From an uncultured Acidobacteriota bacterium (GTDB lineage: Bacteria; Acidobacteriota; Terriglobia; Bryobacterales; Bryobacteraceae): a DNA stretch of 34,725 bases. The DNA lies in assembly GCA_902825945.1 (NCBI GenBank), contig CADECY010000101.1, forward strand, positions 1 through 34,725, given 5' to 3'. Of the stretch, positions 31,899-34,725 are shown one piece after another. The position numbers were made by a program, and so were the translations under genes. How positions within the stretch are numbered: the first letter of the stretch is position 1; every line of letters begins with the position of its first letter. Below the pieces are notes generated by a model. It saw only the letters and a list, made by a program, of their open reading frames with translations, made no database searches and was not told where the DNA came from.

Positions 31899-34624
31899 GT
31901 GACCCAGATCACGATCTTCGTAGCCTCGCCCGGCGACGTATCCACTGAGCGCAAGTCCGTCGTCGAAGTAGCCGCCCAACTGAATCGCCACATGGCTCGC
32001 GAGCGCAACGTCCAGTTCGACGTCCGCGCCTACGAAACGGAAGCCCGCCACCGCATGTATCCCGAGGGTGCGCAAGCCCTCATCAATATCGACATGCCGG
32101 TGGAAAAGCACGACATCGTCGTCGGCATCTTCTGGAAGCGCTTCGGCACGCCCATCAAAGAGCTGAACAAACAGACCGGCACCGAGTACGAACTCCGCCG
32201 CGCCCAAGCCAACCAGAAAGGCGACCCGCCGAAACCCGAAATCGCCATCTTCTTCAGCGACGCGCCCGTCAAACCGAGCGAGGCAGACGGCCAGCAACTG
32301 AGCAAGGTCAAGGCGTTCCGCAAGAAGCTGAAGGGCCTCCCCACCGCCTACGACGGTCCACTGGACTTCAAGGACAAACTCCGCGAGTATCTCTCCCAAT
32401 ACCTTCGCGATCATCATCCCGTCACCCACGAAGTGACCGGCGATCCTGGCGCCTACATCGAAAGCCTCCGCGCCGAAACCGCCGACATCGAAGTCCAACG
32501 AGTCAAGGCGGGCGGCGACAGCGCCTGGATCCTCCCCATCGCGGACTTCTACATTCCGCTCTCCTCCGCCTCCAGGCCCCTCGCCGAAGAGGCGGAGACC
32601 AACCGCAAGCTGCTCATCATGGGCGACCCCGGCTCCGGCAAGAGCACGTTCCTGAAGTGGCTCACCAACCGCCTCTGCCTCGATCACCAGAATGCCCACG
32701 GCGGACCGCTGCCCGTCCCCATCACCATCGCCGCGCTCTCCGCCCACATCGGGAAGAAGCACACCGGCGACACGCCCACCGAAACGGACGCGCCCGATTG
32801 GCTCATTCACTGCGCCGCAGCCCGCTGCAAGGAGAACAGCCACCGCCTCAGTGCGGACTGGTTCCGCAAGCAGGCCAAGCAAGGCAACTGCACCTTCTCC
32901 TCGATGGACTCGACGAAACGCCAGACGAATCCTCGCGCGAAATCATCGTCCGCCTCGTCAACCGCGCCGCAACGCTCTATCAGGGTTGCCGGTTCTTGGT
33001 CACCACTCGCATCGAAGGCAAGCTCGCCATCCCCGGCTTCGAGGAACGCCGCATCGCGGACCTGTCACCCGTCCAGGTGACGGATTTCGTCGCCAAGCTC
33101 GCCGCGCACCTCTACCCGTCCGACCCCACGCGCGCCACTTCCTTCCGCGACGAACTCGAACGCGCCAATACCTCGCGTGACATCCGCCGTCTCGCGCGGA
33201 ATCCCGTGATGCTCACAGCGCTCGCCGTCCTGCAGCATTCGAACATCCGCCCGCCGGAACGCCGCGTGGACCTCTACGCCGCGATCCTCGAGTGGCTCGC
33301 CGGCCGCCGGGCGGACTCCGCGTTGAAGGACCAGCGCCTGCTCCGCTTCCGCGAACTCGCGCTTGCCATGCAAGTGGCGAAGGGAGGACGCAAGAAGCGC
33401 GTCACGCTCACCTGGGCCGCCGAGCAACTGGCGCCGAAGTTCGGGAGCGAGCGCGAAGCGGCGGAGAGCTTCCTGAAGCGCGAACAGGTCTCGAGCGGAA
33501 TCGTCGTCAGCCGCGGCAATGAACTTGAGTTCTGGCACCTCACCTTCCAGGAGTTTCTCGCCGCGCGCGAGATCGCGGGGAAGCTCGAGGACGGACAGAA
33601 GAAGCTTCTGATCGATTCGAAGGTCATCTGGAAGCCCGAGTGGCGCGAGGTCGCGCTGCTCTACGCGGGCCTGCTGCGCGGGCAAGGTGGCGACAAGATT
33701 GACGCGTTGATGAAGCTCCTGCTCGACTCGCTGGGAACGAAACTCGCCGATCGTGCCCGCGTCGTCGGACTGATGGGCGCCATGCTGCGCGATCTCGATA
33801 GCTACTGCCCGTCTGATCGGCGTTATACGGAGTCCCTGCGGCTCGTGGAGGCGATTTTCGATAAGGTGAAGTCGAGGAGCGTGCCGTTCGCGGATCGTCT
33901 GGCGGCGGCGGAGGCGCTGGGGCATGTCGAGCCCGCGTGGATCGAGATCCCGGAGACGAAGGACTTCTGGATGGGCGCCCAGAACAAGGATCCGAATGAG
34001 CCGAACTACGACGCGGAGGCTTTCGGCTGGGAGAAGGTCAGCAAAGTTACGCGGATCCCGGCCTTTCGGATCGCGAAGCATCCGGTGACGGTGGGCGAAT
34101 ACGAGCAGTTCATCGAGGATGGCGGCTACGCGGACCGGAGCCTTTGGGAAGCCGGCGGATTCGGCAAGACGGCGGAGCCGCAAGGATGGCTCGATCAGAT
34201 CGATTTCAAGAGTCGGCCGGTGGTGGGCGTGAACTGGTGGGAAGCGATGGCGTACGCCAAGTGGGCGGGAGCGCGCCTGCCGGCGGAAGAGGAGTGGGAG
34301 CGGGCGGCGCGGGGAACGAAGGGCTCCAAGTACCCGTGGGGCGATACGATCGACGCGAATCACGCCAACTACTTTGAGAGTGGCATCCGTCGACCGACAC
34401 CGGTTGGGCTCTATCCGGAGGGCGCCAGCGAGGACGGGGTTCTCGATCTGGCAGGCAACGTCTGGGAGTGGACTGCATCGGTCTCCGGCAAGGACGCTTT
34501 CGTGTGGCGGGGCGGTTCCTGGTTCGTTGTATCGAGGCTCGCGCGCTCGGCGTATCGCGACCTCGATCAACCGGTCGTTCGGAATCATGACCTCGGCTTC
34601 CGGCTGGTCCAGGGAATCACTTGA
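31899..34624 (+). pseudogene. DUF4062-NACHT NTPase-FGE-sulfatase-fold protein (NLR-like), one frameshift
   Basis: Reading across one break gives a 908-residue multidomain protein. Residues 1-95 are a DUF4062 unit (ITIFVASPGDVSTERKSVVE, then HDIVVGIFWKRFGTP and GTEYELRRA), the N-terminal domain also placed before NACHT in eukaryotic TEP1/NWD1. The NACHT NTPase follows with Walker A GDPGSGKS (242-249), Walker B LLLDGLDE (about 333-340) and helical repeats. Residues about 680-905 are an FGE-sulfatase/SUMF1 fold (HPVTVGEYEQFIEDGG, RLPAEEEWERAARG, GNVWEWTASVSG, WRGGSW) without any cysteine, so not catalytic. Near 32892-32897 the frame shifts -1, as if one C of a CTTCTCC stretch were lost; no slippery heptamer supports programmed shifting. 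The start is a GTG. A sensor of the STAND/NLR type, possibly antiphage, is the inference. Confidence 0.85.
34508..34606 (+). other. Candidate DGR-type variable region at the end of the FGE domain
   Basis: The end of the protein reads RGGSW, then short variable blocks spaced by fixed R-x-A-R-S-A-x-R, P, R and GFRLV. This is the layout of the C-type-lectin variable regions diversified by diversity-generating retroelements, whose templates carry AAC/AAT at variable sites. At the 13 positions where such templates have asparagine, 12 codons here end in C or T (e.g. TTC, GTT, CTC, TAT, GAC, CAT), while most fixed positions end in A or G. Plain FGE-fold conservation could also give the frame motifs; no template repeat or reverse transcriptase is in the window. 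Confidence 0.4.
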
Positions 34625-34690
34625 TCCCTTATTCCCTTTCCACTTTTCCAACGTGCAAGGGGTTTCGGAGCCGAGACACGGGGGGGAAGC

Positions 34691-34713
34691 GCGAAGGGGG
34701 GAACGCCCTTCGC
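34691..34713. repeat. Perfect 8-bp hairpin past the NACHT gene
   Basis: GCGAAGGG (34691-34698) and CCCTTCGC (34706-34713) pair perfectly across a 7-base loop, 66 bases after the stop. There is no T-run behind it, so it is not a standard terminator. DGR target regions are often followed by a GC-rich hairpin of this stem length, which fits the variable-region hypothesis. Confidence 0.5.
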
Positions 34714-34725
34714 CCGCGCGGCTGC

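Noticed and set aside
30232..31902. A 556-codon open frame opposite valS, and similar long frames opposite bamA (25508-27112), aceE (2028-3191) and the NACHT gene (33065-34651)
   Set aside because: All are Arg/His/Asp/Glu/Leu-rich antisense translations of well-recognised genes without their own motifs or ribosome sites.
32886..32906. Programmed -1 ribosomal frameshifting in the NACHT gene
   Set aside because: No slippery heptamer and no obvious downstream pseudoknot; a lost base explains the break more simply.
33935..34621. The FGE-type domain as the formylglycine-generating maturase of the two nearby sulfatases
   Set aside because: It has no cysteine at all, whereas FGE needs active-site cysteines, and it is fused to a NACHT NTPase.
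34691..34713. Rho-independent terminator
   Set aside because: The hairpin is followed by CCGCGCGGCTGC and not by a T-run.
1..34725. CRISPR arrays, tRNA or rRNA genes, complete insertion sequences
   Set aside because: None seen: no regularly spaced repeats, no tRNA cloverleaf noticed between genes, and no transposase frame.

Overview
The window looks like chromosomal DNA of a high-GC, Gram-negative, outer-membrane bacterium. A BamA/OmpH pair, twin-arginine-exported formylglycine sulfatases, a secreted esterase, cupins, a Uma2-type gene and PepSY-type membrane proteins together suggest Acidobacteriota (Bryobacterales/Solibacter-like). That placement is inference from gene style; no rRNA gene is present to fix it.

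Layout. 1-656: a frameshifted phage terminase-like remnant and a palindrome-rich spacer. 657-4532 (minus): CDP-alcohol phosphatidyltransferase, GtrA-like protein and pyruvate dehydrogenase E1 (aceE), tightly packed. 4619-6320 (minus): two tandem PepSY-type membrane proteins and a Uma2 gene broken by two frameshifts. 6349-8870 (plus): a polytopic membrane protein coupled to a His-rich membrane-anchored protein. 9387-16052: a secreted CE1-like esterase, a small hypothetical protein, two Tat-type sulfatases facing left, and between them a GMC oxidoreductase and an orphan protein facing right. 16112-19783: atypical SDR, bicupin, Tat-signal SelA-like PLP protein with an extra C-terminal domain, and a second bicupin on the other strand. 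19862-23428 (plus): ddl, alpha/beta hydrolase and a membrane-anchored MurF-like ligase, a peptidoglycan precursor operon. 23443-27127 (minus): bamA then ompH/skp. 27537-31779 (minus): valS, nadC, birA with overlapping ends. 31899-34624 (plus): a large DUF4062-NACHT-FGE-sulfatase-fold protein, interrupted by one frameshift.

The most interesting locus is the last one. Its architecture is that of a bacterial NLR-like (STAND) conflict or sensing protein. The C-terminal FGE-type domain has no cysteine, so it is a binding fold and not a sulfatase-maturing enzyme. Its last ~35 residues match the layout of variable regions in diversity-generating retroelement (DGR) targets, and a perfect 8-bp hairpin lies about 66 bases past the stop, at the window edge. 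No reverse transcriptase or template repeat is visible here, so the DGR idea is a hypothesis that the next few kilobases would settle.

Two patterns run through the window. Several starts have a TAnnnT -10-like hexamer only 5-9 bases upstream and no Shine-Dalgarno, suggesting leaderless mRNAs. All four frameshifts fall in accessory genes (terminase remnant, Uma2 twice, NACHT), while the long housekeeping genes are intact.
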